Positions 11,097-24,157 of a DNA stretch of 64,000 nt are shown in pieces. Each line of letters begins with the position of its first letter. Within the stretch, counting starts at the first letter, position 1. The notes under the pieces are model-generated. The model saw nothing but the letters and a program-made list of their open reading frames with translations. It did not search any database and was not told where the DNA came from. This stretch comes from Phytophthora sp. 'mugwort' (lineage: Eukaryota > Oomycota > Peronosporomycetes > Peronosporales > Peronosporaceae), in assembly GCA_033558025.1 (NCBI GenBank), contig JAUCEF010000008.1, positions 1,488,001 to 1,552,000 of the forward strand. Direction: 5' to 3'. The position numbers were made by a program, and so were the translations under genes.

Positions 11097-14000
11097 ATGC
11101 ACGCATACAGTACTGCGAAGAAGAAGGCTCAGCTGAACTACATGTACACCACTCTCGGTATGGGGCAGGACAACAGTAGCGACAGAGACTTTGTTCTGGA
11201 AGAAGACGAGGGTGTTGAAGCGGATGAGATTCTTTCCGACGACGATCACGACCCCCAAACCGGTAAGGTTCAATTTGAATCTGCATTAGAGACGTTTGGC
11301 TGGAACTAACTTTATGCCTTCTGTATTTGCGTTTTATTTAGCGCGCAAGCGACGAAAGATCAGAATGGTACGAAGGTGGCAACAATCTACGGAAGGTCAC
11401 ACCAGGTATGTTTAGGTCGCTTTTATGCCGTGGTTACTATATGATCTCAGGCTAAAATTACTAAACCAACTGTTCGCTGCTAATAATTCCTCGCTCAGAA
11501 GAAACATGCATCCAAGAAATAGAAGAGGTACCCTCCTCATATCCTCTCGCCTTCCTCTTCCTCCACGTCTAGGAAACGGAACATCCCATGGCTAGATCGA
11601 TTTGATAGAAGCTGTTGTGTATAATGATGGTGAAGTATCAAGTATGCTACCCTCTACGGAGTACCAGCCACGCAAACACACAAGAAAGTATCTTGAACAG
11701 CTGACGCCAACGCACAACGCCAGTGGCGAGATTTTGAACGAGCTTCCGCCTTTCAACTTCGAGCTGAGGTCGAGAGATGGACGAGTTTGATGAAGAGTTG
11801 GAGCAATACAAGCGGAAAAATCGCCTGAAGTTCTGAATTCGAAGCTCAGAAAGGACGGTACTCCACAACAGGTATGATTTTTCGTATTATTGCTCTAATG
11901 GATGCAATGACCTCAAACGGTCATCCTATTCAATGCAGCACACATGAAGTTAAGATGTTCACAAAGGTAATACAATCGTTATGATTGTTTTCGTACAATT
12001 ACTCGGCTGTCTGCAATGACCTTAAAGTGTTACCAGCTTACTCGTAAGACATCGGATCTTCGTGTCTGCTCCATTTCTCTGCAATGTAGCCCACATAAAG
12101 ATCAGATGCCTCCCGAGTTTGAGTGGACGCACAAAATATACCGATGCACGCTTGGAGTTTCGCAGGGGTCTTGCTCGAAAGGCCAACGTAATCGACAATC
12201 GCGATACCGTGGCTGTAAGGCACGCCTGACAACGGTAGTTTCCCGGGTATTGTGCGACGTATAGAGCATCATGATATAGAAAGAGGTAAGTTACGTACAG
12301 GGGGAGCGTATATCCAAACTATTGCTCACTTTCAAGCTTTCTTAGCAGAATCATACGCACTCGCACCCGACGGTCGCAACCAAACTTCATATTATATGAC
12401 AACGAAGACCATGTCCTGAAGACAATGCCCTGAAGACCAAGACCGCGAGGACGTAAATATTTTGGTCAACGCCTGTGTGTCTTCCAAACACATTGCCAGG
12501 TTATTTAACGATCGTATTGGCGAGTTATACACGTTTGTTTCTCGCTCTTGTTTGCATTTGCTTAATCGTTTTTTTTTCGCTGTGTTGATGCGTTAGGGTG
12601 CAAAGTGACACCGTAACTAGCGCGGAACCTCACCCGCAGCATTACTGGTGAGGGGTCTGGCGAAGAGGGAATAAAGGACATGCTTTATGCTCTACGTCAT
12701 CTGGATGGCAGCGACGTTCTTGTAATCCAAGACCAAATGAATGTTAGTGCGGAATCGTCATGCAGACGAAGGCTGAAATATTCATGTTTGAGCGGTGGGG
12801 TGATACCTTGTCCATGGACTTCATACATGGCACCAAAATTTGTAGATATCAAATGGGTGCGTTAGCCGCTGCGTATAACAACCTTACGTTTATCTTGCGG
12901 CAACCTTATATGTGTATAGCAACCATACCAATGATAGAGCACCCTTGTGCTGAACGAATTGTGTGTTGCGGGACTGCATGTGGTGCTAGGGAACTTGGTC
13001 GTCACCACAGCTACATACAAATGCTTTCCCGTCGTCGATTATATCTGCTTGAATGAGCAGGTCACGGTCATTTCGAGCATTCTGGAGTATTTCAGAGAAA
13101 AAAACAATGTGGCAAGATGTGGCGACCGTGGTCACCGACTAAGACTTTGTCGAATGGCAAGTCCTGGAAGGTCTTTTCCAACGCAATGATGTTGCTTTAT
13201 CAGTTTCACGCAATATCCTATTGGAGAAAACGATGAAGCAGCCTGCGCACCGGCTCAGGATGACGCAGCGCGATGAGCTCCTACAGGTGACAACAAGGCT
13301 TCTATTTAGATCTGTATTACGTGAAGTAATACATGCTTTCTTCATGCAACTAACACGTGGCGCTATGAACTAGCCTAGATGCGTATATATATATGTCTAC
13401 GGAGAGCTGATGCGGTAATGGCACGATGAACAGGAGATAATCCTGCTTTGCTTACTTCAAGAAGAACTGGAATTCATGCCGTGCAATGTGGGTAAACTTT
13501 GCGCCTGGCAAGGATTATACGGTTGCCAATACTACTACGAATCCGATAGCGGCTAACTGGAACCAGCTGAAAATGCAGCTTGGAATGAAGACACGGATCG
13601 ACAAAATGATCTTAGGCCTGCATCAGCATCAGATGACTATTACGCAGCAAATTGTGTCGGAGCAGGAGATACAGCAGACGTCACCCAGAGTGCCAAAAAC
13701 AGTTTCGCGATTCTTGTGAGCGCCGGCGAGCAGGCTATCGACCAATATGCTAGAGGAGGTGAACATGGAATGGGAGCGATTCGTGAACCAGGCGGATATA
13801 ACAACATGTGAGCAAAGTTTGACTTCTTGGGATTGGACAGTGACTGCTCGCACCAAACGTTTCGCTGCCACGATCTCGACTGGACTTGCACCTGCTTGTT
13901 TTACACAAGCAATCACTGCCAGTGGCGCCGCCTAATGTATTAGCAAGCAAAGGGCGCGGACTTAATAAACTGTTTGCAATGCAATCCACAATATATAGAG

Positions 14001-14600
14001 TACCTTTGCTGCGTTGGATATTGAGAACGATTTAGCCGTCGCTGTGGACTCGTTGCAACAAGTTGTACGCATGTCAAAAAAAATTATAGTTACGGTTGCC
14101 GGAAAGATTGCCCAACGACAATGAAATGGAGGCTTCTACACCATCTACGGGCGTTAAGGAAGTTGCCTACGACCGACAACGAACGAACGAACAAGATTTT
14201 TTTTGGCTTCTGCGGAGGAGTATTGCTACGCAAGGATATACTCGAGTACTTGCCTTATATTTTGCGTGCGCGATTTTATCGAAAGCTTAGCGCGTGGAAA
14301 AAGACGGTGGATGTCTTTTTACGTCGTTTTGGTAAAACATCAGGCAGAGGTGAGGTGTCTACAGATTGAAAAATGATGACGAGGGTGCTACTGTTAGTGC
14401 TGGCATGTTCCCAATGTTGGACCCAGCAGGTGCCATTGGCACGGCAAATCTTATGGACACGATGGAAATGACAAGCACCGACGGTATCACGGAGCCAGCG
14501 ACGCATGTGGTTCGATTACAGAAAGTTGCTGCAACAGGAATGGCGACTGATATCCTCGGATGTGTATATTTTTGCGAAATAGACCAAAATTGATGGCATA
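11097..14600 (+). pseudogene. MULE (Mutator-like) transposase remnant
   Basis: The catalytic part lies at 12770-13370: WGDTLSMDFIHGT, then LVVTTATYKCFPVVDYICLNEQ, ILEYFREKN, and a decayed tail matching the QFHAI..YW..L region of the MULE domain (PF10551). Downstream are a conserved C-terminal block (13486-13640, NTTTNPIAANWNQLKMQLG) and the SWIM zinc-finger region, with a CxCxnHxC-type pattern around 13850-13925. About 100 bp of unrelated sequence is inserted near 12870-12960. The frames shift several times. Upstream, an acidic frame at 11097-11309 and splice-like gaps may be the N-terminal exons, but this is not secure. No terminal repeats were identified. Confidence 0.65.
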
Positions 14601-15438
14601 TCAGCCGAAGCCATTTGCGATAGCCGTCGGATACTGGCGAATTAGGTCATATCGAGGTTTGATTCGAGTCGAATGCGCACGGAGTTTGTTACGCTTTCTG
14701 GGAAAGGAATGATCGCCTATGAAAAATGTCGTGGGTGATCAGGCTGAGTGAAAGCCTGTTCTTTCTGTGTGAAGACAATTGCGGCGTACTTTCTTCGCTA
14801 ATGTGAGTGAGCGTGGGGGAGGTCGTCGCTGCCGAAGGCGTCGCCTGGGGACATCAAATGTTTTGTCCCCCCCCGTCGACATAGCCTCAAACCATGGGGG
14901 TGTCCTGATCGTTCGTTTAACGCTCATGGGGACGACGAAACCGGTATTGCGAGTGCATGTGTACATGTACAAACCATTGATGGATTATGAGTATTCCTTC
15001 AACACAGTTTTCATATCGCGCACAAATGAAAACTTTGTGGAAGGAATACCAAAGAAAATCGAAAACGGGAGCTCTGGAGGAAAGGAAGGACTGCGAGGCT
15101 TCCTGGAGCGCTGGCATAAAGAGTCTGTACTAATATTGCACTTGGTATCGCCCAGGGTGAGTGGCTGGGGACTCCACAGCAGCTTGGTGCTGCTAGTTGT
15201 GGTGTGTTAGTGGTTGTTCAAGGAACTCACAGGAAATGAGGATCGGCAAAATGCAAAGTTCGCAAAATCGACGTCAAGGTAATTCTCCTCCGTATGCTCT
15301 GGGACATTCTTCACACCTCGAAATAAAAACCAATATCCGACTTGGATCGGCAAGCGGAACCCTTCAAGGACTGCAGAAATAAATCAAGTAGGCCAAGCTC
15401 AGCTGTATTAACCTTTCAATGCATCCCTCTGTTCACTA
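14601..15438. other. Spacer with a short hairpin
   Basis: Contains a 59-bp imperfect inverted repeat (14991-15049). A plus-strand open frame (14779-15210) runs across the hairpin and has no recognised domain. Probably not a gene. Confidence 0.4.
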
Positions 15439-15675
15439 TTAGCCTTTCCGTCGGTCACTACAGTTTGCCGAATGATCGATCGCCATCTCGAACGCCGTTC
15501 CGTCGCCCAAAGCTGCGGCGAGCTGATAGTCACAAGTATCTTCCTCTTCAATACGCGCTTGGCACTCTATATGGACTACCAGCATCTCCTCCAGAATCAG
15601 GCGTATCTTGTCCAGCCCCTTCTTCATGTCTTCGAGGTCTCTCAATCCCGCGCACACCAACTCGTGAGCCAGCAT
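15439..15675 (-). CDS. Short coiled-coil-like ORF, unknown
   Basis: A 78-codon frame with an ATG start. Residues 10-45 are amphipathic and charged (LRDLEDMKKGLDKIRLILEE), so a coiled coil is plausible. It has no signal peptide or known domain. The composition looks coding, but the frame is isolated in repeat-rich DNA. It may be an exon fragment of an older gene. Confidence 0.3.
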   Translation of the reverse strand: MLAHELVCAGLRDLEDMKKGLDKIRLILEEMLVVHIECQARIEEEDTCDYQLAAALGDGTAFEMAIDHSANCSDRRKG

Positions 15676-17229
15676 CGCCGCGTTTATCTTTGCTTATCCA
15701 ATGCGATCCTTGCAAAATTCCCTAAGTGTTGGAACTGCACAAGGAATAATACATGTGTGGTGCACAAATGCAGATTGACCATAAATATATGCGTTCACGA
15801 ATCTTCGCACGATCCAAATCTCCGTTACAACAAACGCAGCGGTTAGCAATGCAGCACGATATAACGTGCTGTATTGTTATCCGATGCGTTTATATATATA
15901 TATATAAATAAAACTCGCACCTCGGGTAAAAACACGGGTGGAAAAGAGCGCTATGCACATTGGTGAGGCATGCGGCCAGCTGTTGAGGCCACGTGTAGTT
16001 TTCACTGCAATCTCTGGCATCGGTGAATATGCGCTTGTGTAGAAGCCAAGGCCACAATTTGGATATATTTCCGCCATGCGTCTTCTGCAGACATCGACAT
16101 AGCGCAAAGAAGACCGCCCAGATTTGCGGTCCCTCGACATGTCAGCAAGTAGTAGCGGCAGTGACGGCGATGCTGACGTCGGTACAAATGACTCGGTCAT
16201 ACGCGAGTCAATGGATGCCGAAAGTGACGACGCTGGCGTTTCTAATGCTTAGGACACTGAAGCTGTAGCTGAATTATCTCTAGGCAATGATGCAGGTGAT
16301 GTGCGAGGGGAAACGCTCACGAAAACGGCAGATGAACACGCACCGCAGGCTGAAGTGGCATAAACGACGAGCCCAGTGCAAGTGTTGCTGTTAGTAGAAG
16401 TGCAGGAGCAAATGAAAGTTACTTGGATAAACAAGGAAGCACTGATGGAAATGAAAGCAGTTAGCACACCTATGGAGCCTCACGTGGAGCCCGGAATCGG
16501 GCTATCACAGACTGTGACGAAGAGATGTACTACGTTCAGCTTTGAAGAAAACAATAAAACCTGAACGAAGCTGGAGAAGTATCTGTAAAGTAACAGCGGG
16601 ATACGCTGGCGGTACTAGCGAATTCTGAGACGGAGAACGTGCAGCTACAAAATCGCAAGATCGCGAAGATGAAGATTCGAGCTGGCAAAGCTGCGTCATT
16701 GTTACCGCTCGTCCCAGAGGTGCTAGATCCGTATCAATGCCTGTATATTTGTACATACGCTGGAAGCCTCGCATGCGCTCCAAAGGATTACGTCCACTCC
16801 ATAATGTTAATGGTGTGGGACGCCCCATGCGGATCAAACTCAGTTCGCGCAACGTTCCAGCAGACGGCAGCGTATTGAGATCAAGCAACCGATTTACGGA
16901 CACACCCATGTGTGGTGTAGTCAACGCCAGATGAAGTGGCTCATGCATCGCACTTAAGTAAGTGTTCACGGTACTGCTCGCTGAGTACGAAGTCACTTAA
17001 CAGCCCGGCTACTCGACTGGATGGACCCGGCCGGCCGTTGAGTTTTCGTGGTTGCATTGAGAACTTTGCGGAGGGTCGGTGGAGAGTCAACCACGTGTCG
17101 TTTAATATTTGTATAGGAACATAGGTAATAATAGGAAAAGCCCCTTGGGGGCTCCCAGGAGATAAAGTAATAACAGAATAACTATTTTACACATGTTGAA
17201 GTCTCCGAAGCAAGCGAAGGAGCAAGTGC
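15676..17229. other. Repeat-like spacer upstream of the gypsy element
   Basis: No supported gene. It holds a TA microsatellite (about 15890-15905) and a broken acidic plus-strand frame (about 16130-16560). I looked here for a 5' LTR matching sequence downstream of the gypsy pol region and found none. Confidence 0.4.
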
Positions 17230-18099
17230 GTCATTTATGATTACCTTCGTGATGAAGACGATGAAACCGAGCTCGAAGACGAGGAAAAGGGTCATCAACC
17301 GAGTTATGATGGCTACTCCGGTGACTGTGAAGCGTCAGTGAAGGAGCAAATCCGTCGACTCAGCTACGATGAAGTCGGCCGAAACGACACGCTATACCTG
17401 GAATTGAGAACCCATTTCTCACTGGACAAGATGACAGAATTCGATGGGAGGCGATTCCGGTCGGACGCGTCGTTGCAGTGGTTGAAGAGGTTCATCTATG
17501 AGATGAAAGGAACTCGGATGCCTCAGAACTCGTGATGCGAGCCGTTCTCGATGTGCTTGGGTCGAGCGGCCAAAACCAAAAGCTGGTACCACCAGCTGGA
17601 CCGGCGGACTCAGAAGAAGTGGAGCCTACTCAGCCAGCAGTTTTTGGGTTATTACTGCTCTCAATTCGATCAGTCGCCACGTACCCTATACTACTCAACG
17701 AGACGTAACGAGAACGAACCCATTGGTGACTTCCTCGCCCGATTGAATGGGTACGCACGCACTGCCAAGATCCAGTATGGGAAAAACGGAGCAGATGCTG
17801 CTGAGCACGTAGAGCAGTTCTTGCTCCATTGCTGAGACGACGAGATCATAGATCTGTTGTACCTGCTTCAACTCACCGACATTCACCGTGTTGAACAGAT
17901 CATCAATCGACGTATCCTTGGGGGAAAACGTAAGAAACAACGCGACCTACCGGTGTCAGGCAAAGCCCGAGAGCCTCGGCGCGGAGACAGCACTCGGCGT
18001 GGAGATAGAAGTCGGCGGAGCGAGCATCGGCGCGATGACAGACGTGTATCCCGCAGAGATGACCGCCGAGGTCGCCGAGAGGAGAGTCGTGATCGCTGA
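17230..18099 (+). pseudogene. gypsy Gag (capsid and basic tail)
   Basis: One frame runs from about 17230 to 18099 with two internal stops (17533-17535 and 17833-17835). It has an acidic N-terminus, then a capsid-like helical region (LGYYCSQFDQS, NENEPIGDFLARLNGYARTA), then an Arg-rich tail with RRDDRR repeats. The frames continue as Arg/Asp-rich sequence to about 18500 and a C-rich patch at about 18520-18600 that may be the zinc knuckle. Inactive. Confidence 0.7.
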
Positions 18100-19001
18100 G
18101 TCGCACTTGCCGATGCAACAGTTGATGAACTCTACCGCGGTCGTTGGCCAGTGATAGCCGAGTCGACGAGCCCGGTCGGTGGACTCGGCGGATGAAGATG
18201 CGACTACATTGACTATAGCGAGTCTGAGTCAGACCCGGATCAAGACTATCTCAACGCGAAGGAAGTCAGCGACCGCTCAAAGAACTCTGCTAGGCGAGCC
18301 GACTCAAACAGTAAACGTTCGGCCACGTCAAGTTTCAACACGTTTGACCGTTGATACCACCGAGATGACTCGCTTGAACGCCAGCGTTTTGAGCGCCGAG
18401 ATCGTCGTGATGACTCGCGTGAACGCCCACGTTACGATCGTCGGGAACGCCGAGATGACTCACGCGACCGTCCTCGCTACGGACATGCATCGGGTGTGGA
18501 GACGATAGACACTCAGCACATTTCTGCCATCGACGCTGCAAGTTCTGCAAACAGGTGCAGGAAGTCGGGCGCTGTGAGTTGTTCCAGCGTCCGAAAACGC
18601 TCACCAAATTTGTCTAAGCGTCAGTCGACAAGTCAGCTGTGCCAGCTGAATTCCGCGACATCTACGAGCCGAAGAATTTAAACTCGGCGGCAATCCAACA
18701 CTGGCTGGGTTGAAGAATATCGGCCTGCCACAGTCAGCTGAGCCAGTGGTGGAAGCGAACTACGTGTTTGCTTTTGTAGGCGAAGCACAACAGCCCGAGC
18801 AATGGGGTGAAGACAACGACGGACTTCAATGTGAAAGTGATGGGAAGTTGAACTCAGCGATCCAGAGGAAGATTGCCGAGTTGTTATGAGTGTGAGAGTA
18901 GAAGAAGAAAAGCTGAATGGTTATGAGCGCAGGGTAGAAGCCTGTCGACAAAGAAATGCCGATGGCGTTTTAGTGACAGTGAAACTGCGTCCGGAGAGCG
19001 T

Positions 19002-19510
19002 ATGGGCTGGTGGTCGCCACAAAGGTTCGATCGCCGAGTGCGTATGCGAGCTCTAGTGATGGGTGCTGTAAATGATGAGCGGACGAAGATTCTATTCGAT
19101 ACTGGGGTAAACGTCTCAGCTATTAGTAAATCTTTCGCGCGGCGGCTGCGATTGAAGCGGCATGCGAGCACTGATTACAGATCAATGTACAAGGGATTGG
19201 CAAAGGCAAGGTTCCTACGACGACGAGGGCAGTGGTTAAAGTTACAGTCGGCTGGAAGATTGTCTACGAGTTTGAAGTCCGGGTTGTGACACATCGTGCG
19301 GGTGTTGACCTGATACTGGGTACCGACTTTATGATACCAGCAGGAATACGACTGGATATTTACAACTCGACGGTGAAATTGACAGACGAAGTAGTAGTAC
19401 CACTCGTCAAGTCACACAACGTTCAGTTGGGAGAGATGGAGTATGGCAACCAAACCACCCACCGTCCTACTGAATCGTTGATAAGTTGTGGCGAGTCGGC
19501 TGACGGTTGA
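19002..19510 (+). pseudogene. gypsy retropepsin
   Basis: The active-site block KILFDTGVNVSAIS (catalytic Asp codon at 19098-19100) is followed, after a frameshift near 19230, by the region GVDLILGTDFMIPAGIRLDI. The two together match an aspartic protease of a Ty3/gypsy polyprotein. It would have cut Gag-Pol; the frameshift prevents this. Confidence 0.7.
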
Positions 19511-20857
19511 GTTCAGCTTACGGCGCCGTCAGCCGAGTCGTGATCACTTACGAGATGTGGATTCGGCGCACTAATGATTGGATTCCGACGGTTGCGCATT
19601 ATCCCAAGGGCGAGACCATACGGGTAATGATTACGAACGTCAGCAGTAAATAGGTATAGTGTCCCGCTCACTTCCCGGCGGTGCTTTGGGCACCACATGG
19701 TAATCTTCCACCAGACAATGGCTATGTGAGGCTCGACTCAGCGAAATACCGAGATTGGCAAGTTCTAGCTTTCGAGTCAGCTATCGATAAATATCTGTTG
19801 AGAAAAGAACAACGACTGTACGACGAGTGGATCGCACAACAACCACCAGCAGTGGCAAAACGGCAGTATGAAACCCCGACAGGGCTGATACCGCGGGAAC
19901 AACACAGTTCCAGCGGCCGAGAAGAAGAACCCATTTGTGCGCAGCGTTGGGAGCGGCTGGAACGGTCCAGAAGCGATACTATACTTCCTAAAAATCAAAC
20001 TCGGCCTATCACTGAGTCCTCTGACTCTGAGTGCTCCTCCGCTGAGTTCGCCGACCATATGGATGATCTAAGGGCAGTTTCCGCTCAGGTCAAACAATCT
20101 TCAGCTGGGTCAGTAAAAACTCGGCATACACTCCAGCAACTGGGCAGGGGTGATAGACTCCGTTACCGCCGTGATTTGAGTAGCCAACATCGGTTCGATT
20201 GAGTCACCTAGCACAAGGGATGATCCGCCTAGCACGATAATGGAAGTACGCGCTGGCGCTGGAGAAGTCGGAGAAAAAAAAAAAAACGAACAAACCAGGC
20301 GGAGACGTCCAGCAGAAGGTTGTTGAGTGGAGAAATCGATGTGAGTGACGAATCACTCACAGATGACTCTGAAGAAGATTTGCGATTTCGTCTCATGGCA
20401 GCGATGGCGATGGTCAAGGACCTGGCTGTAACGACGGTGCACGATGAAAGCACGAATGTAGCTGAGGTCGAACACTCAGTTAATGAGATTGATCTGGAGG
20501 ATTACGCTCGCGAGTTGGCTTTTTTGCCTATTTGAATGATTTGATGCATACAGTTCCCGATTACACTGGAAATAGTGTGATGTGCAGTGATCACACACCG
20601 GAGCAACAACAACAGCTGGTAATGATGCTTAAACGTCATGAATGTATCACGATCGCGAATGGTAATGCACTGCCATCACCAGCCTATGGCGCCATTTGCG
20701 TCCAAGGACATTAGCTGGTGAAACAACGAGCTCGGCGGACGCCTCTCAAGCATTTGAAGAAGTTGTCTGAGCTCCTCAAGGGTCTATTAGAAAGCTGGGT
20801 TGATTGCCTTCTTGGGCAGTCCTTGGCCATCCCCGATTGTTATGGTACTTAAGATGA

Positions 20858-21667
20858 ATGGGTGGATATCCGTCTGTGTATCGATTACAAGATGACCAAC
20901 ACAGTCACGGTGCTCATGAAAAATGCCATTCCTTAGTCGATGATCTGCTAACTGAGCTGGAAAGCTACTTTTGGGTTTGCTCCCTGGATGCGGCCAGAGG
21001 ATTTTGGGCTGTTATGATGACTCGACGGGCTAGGCAAATTTCAGCTTTTATCTGTGCGCTGGGACATTTTGAGTGGCTTAGAATGCCTTTTGGCTTGAAA
21101 AACGCCCCTATGATTTACGAGCGGCTAATAGACAACGCCTTGCGGAGTTATAAACAATCCCGTGGTGGATGGACTGCTAATTCCGAACGTGTCCGTCAAG
21201 CTGAGGAAGCAGCCGCAACTCAGCGCAGTCAATACAGTGCAGGAGGAGCTCAGCTAACTCCTGAGCCGAGTTGCCCGACCAAGTTCGAAGCTGATCGCCG
21301 TGCCTTAGCTGAATCCGATCCGCTCCAGGAATTGGTGGATGGATCAAACGAAGTCAACTATCATCCAGCTGGGAAGGAGCTATTAGCTTTATTCCATTTG
21401 CTGAAAGTCAGCTATATACTGCTAGCCAGCAAAACACTCACTGTGCTTACTCGCTTTTCTTGTTTGGAGTGGGTTTATCAGTCTAAATCCCTCTACGGTC
21501 GGGCTACGAGCTTCGCAGTGTTATTGTCACCCTATCATCTTATGGTAAAAGGATCCGAGAGCGGGATGTCGAATTCACTCAGCTATTGCAGGCGTCTATC
21601 ACTCCACACATTGGGCTTGACGAGTCGCTCGCCCACATTGCTCCTCTCTCGAAGAACTCGGCGGTAG
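20858..21667 (+). pseudogene. gypsy reverse transcriptase / RNase H, internally deleted
   Basis: The frame contains the RT fingers and palm start (CSLDAARGFWAVMM, FEWLRMPFGLKNAPMIYERL) and then the RNase H region (YHPAGKELLALFHLLK). The YxDD catalytic box that should lie between them is absent: sequence jumps from the end of NALRSY to an unrelated charged stretch. The enzyme would be inactive even without the flanking stops. Confidence 0.75.
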
Positions 21668-21691
21668 TACTATTGGACTCAACAATATTGT

Positions 21692-22170
21692 ATGCTCACT
21701 TGCCTCGCGTCTTTAAAGGTTATGTACTGTCCTTCGACGGGTCTCTCTGCTCAGACTGAGAAGAACGGTGGGTATGGAAGATGCTCTTGGATCCTGTGGC
21801 ACTTATCAGCATGGGACATTGAGATCGCTGCGAGTGCCTACCTCTCCTCCATCACGGTTAACATAGCTAAACACACTAGCATGAATAACGCTGTAGCTGC
21901 AGCTTTAGACCGTGGAGTAACCGATCTAGTAATCGTCGGGGACTCACGGCTTGCAATCGAGCAATCGATGTGGGTGATCGCAGTGTAAGAAGGAGACGTT
22001 GCAAGTTGAGCTGGCACGTCACAAAGCAATGACTGAAATGTTAAAGTCAGTTCGCTATTTGCATGTAGTACGTTGCTACTACGCAGCAGCTGACGCTTTC
22101 GCTACGGAAGCTCTGGAGAACAAAGCTGGTCGTGTGGTACTCAGCGGCGAAGAAATGCCGAGTTGAAGAG
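21692..22170 (+). pseudogene. Second (archaeal-like) RNase H of the gypsy element
   Basis: A second RNase H-like domain lies directly after the first: AQTEKNGGYGRCSW, then NAVAAALDRGVTDLVIVGDSRLAI (the D-S-R with the preceding GD is a catalytic block). After the stop at 21986 it continues in another frame as ELARHKAMTEMLKSVRYLHVV. Double RNase H domains of this type are known in oomycete LTR elements. Confidence 0.65.
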
Positions 22171-22549
22171 GCTGAATCGGAGTTCTGAAGAACTATATAC
22201 GAAGAGCCAAGATGAAAAACAACGTGAGAGCTGGTCAGATAGCAGTGATGACCAGTCGACAAACCCGCCGAGTCCACTTCGATGATGAACCAATGTTGGA
22301 CCCAGCGGAAGAACCCCCCAAGGTCGGATAGGCGAATGTAGGAGTGAACTGGAGTCGACACAACCATCCTACCAGACCTAACTGAGTTTGAGTCACCACA
22401 GGCGAGTTCATTTAGAAGCCGAGTAGAAGGACCGACTCAAATACCAGTTGAAGAGAATCGCGTGCCCAATGCAACAGACATTGATCCAGTAGTGGTGCAA
22501 GCGGAACGTCGACGACGCATATCAAGAGCTCAAGAAGAGGAATTGAAAT

Positions 22550-23510
22550 GAGCCGACTTGAAAGCAATACTTCGAGGAGAGCTCGATGGGCTCACCCATC
22601 GTCGTACTCAGCGCGGAAGCAAAATAGCCGACAACTTCGTACTCAGTGAAGATGGTCTGCTGTCTACCAGGGTCAGAGACGGCGAACAGTTGAGTCTGAC
22701 GATGGCGATCTCAAGCTGAGACTGGTGATACCAACAATGATGATCAAGAAGTACTCCATAACTGCCACAAATCGGAATTGTACAGACCTTTCATCGAGTG
22801 AAAGCTGAGTTCTATTGGGTGGGGTATATGCTGATGTACTCAAACACGTCCAGGCATGTGAAGATTGCAGCACGAGCAAAAGCAAGCCCCGGCTAAAGGG
22901 CTACTCACCAGGCAATGTTGTATCTGAACACCCATTCTAACTAGTATCAATGGATTTCGTAATTCCGTTACCAAAGCCTCAGCGGGGCAACACAGCGCTA
23001 TTGCTTTTTCAAGACCAATTCACAGGGTTCGTGATAGCAAAAGCTATCAGTGACACGGGAGGATTGGAATGGCGAAAGTTCTCGCAGAATGTGTATACCG
23101 GAAGTTCGATGTTCCATCGTTAATCCGCCATGATAGAGATTCCCGCTTCATGAGAGAAGTTTTCCAAGCGTTCGCTGAGTTGATGCAGTCGCGGTCTAGG
23201 GCAACGCTGGTTACCGGCCCTCAAGCTAACGGCCAACAAGAACGCTCAGTCAAGACGATGATCCAGACTATTCGTGTATATGTAGAAGACCCGCTGCAAG
23301 CCGACTGGGACGACATAGCTGAATGGTCCATGCCATAAACAACCCACGCGATACAACTCGACGTGAAACACCCTTCCACTTGGTGCATGGATGGGACGTC
23401 CAGTCCACGCTCAAAGCAATGACATTAACTATCAAAACCGACACAGCCAACTCAGCTGATGCTATGCAATGGCGTAGAGAGGCCAACCGTCAACGGAAAT
23501 CGCGTTAGGA
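22550..23510 (+). pseudogene. gypsy integrase
   Basis: The N-terminal zinc-binding area (about 22800-22880) precedes the core: a conserved VSMDFVIPLPK block near 22945 and then, in another frame, VPSLIRHDRDSRFMREVFQAF (about 23110-23170), followed by GPQANGQQERSVKTM. This is the DD(35)E core of a Ty3/gypsy integrase with the D and E region visible. Stops and frameshifts break it. Confidence 0.7.
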
Positions 23511-23632
23511 CTCGCTAAGGAATACCAGATAGCCGAGAAGACTCGGCGAGCCGAAGAGCATAATGCACGTCTTGGTAAAAACGACCGCGAAGCCATCTCG
23601 AACTCAGCTAGTTCATCAAGGTTGGGAGAAAA

Positions 23633-24157
23633 GTGTTAGCCGAGTCGGTGGAACACCAGAAGTCCTTGTTCAACGAAGCAGACCAAGTCTGGTTGTTTCA
23701 TGGACTGGCCAAACCCGGTTTGAAAAAGAAGCCAGCCCATAGGTGGCACGGACCATTCCGAGTGAAGAAGAACGTTGAAGAGTTTGCGTACGAACTGGAG
23801 CTTCCCGACAAGGGTGGGTATCGGTTTTATCCGGTAATACATGTATCTCGGCTGAAAGCAGTAACCGACCCGGGGCAAAGACACACTGCTCAGCTGGAGG
23901 ACGAACTCAGCGAAAACCAACGTTTCGATTTCGATGGAGAACTCCTTCCAGAAGATAGCTGGGAAATTGATGATAGTACCGACAAATATGACGTAGAAGT
24001 GATTCTGGATGACGGTATGCCGTTATCAGCTACCACCAACAGAGCTCAGCGGTTGTTCAAGGTTAAATGGGTCGGCTACGCCGAGCCGACATGGAAACCA
24101 CTAACGAATTTGTCACGCAGAGGTTTATTGTTTGATTACTTACGGCAAAAGAAATGA
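23633..24157 (+). pseudogene. Integrase C-terminus with chromodomain-like tail
   Basis: A 174-codon frame begins with the integrase C-terminal region (HRWHGPFRVKKNVEEFAYEL, the GPF/Y module) and ends with RLFKVKWVGYAEPTWKPLTNL, a chromodomain core. A chromodomain tail is the hallmark of chromoviruses and usually directs insertion to heterochromatin. This part is uninterrupted, but its upstream frame is broken. It begins with a non-ATG codon. Confidence 0.75.

Larger units (their letters stand above)
17230..24157 (+). mobile_element. Ty3/gypsy chromovirus-like retrotransposon, decayed
   Basis: The domain order on the plus strand is Gag, basic and zinc-knuckle region, retropepsin, reverse transcriptase, RNase H, a second RNase H, integrase, and a chromodomain-like tail. 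This is the Ty3/gypsy order, with integrase after RNase H. All parts carry frameshifts or stops. I could not find matching long terminal repeats, so the limits given are those of the coding region only. The coding parts share many ACTCGGC and CAGCTGA words, suggesting a single element rather than chance neighbours. Confidence 0.85.

Noticed and set aside
15890..15905. TA microsatellite and other simple repeats (poly-T at 10863, poly-C at 31984)
   Set aside because: Common low-complexity tracts; no evidence of function.
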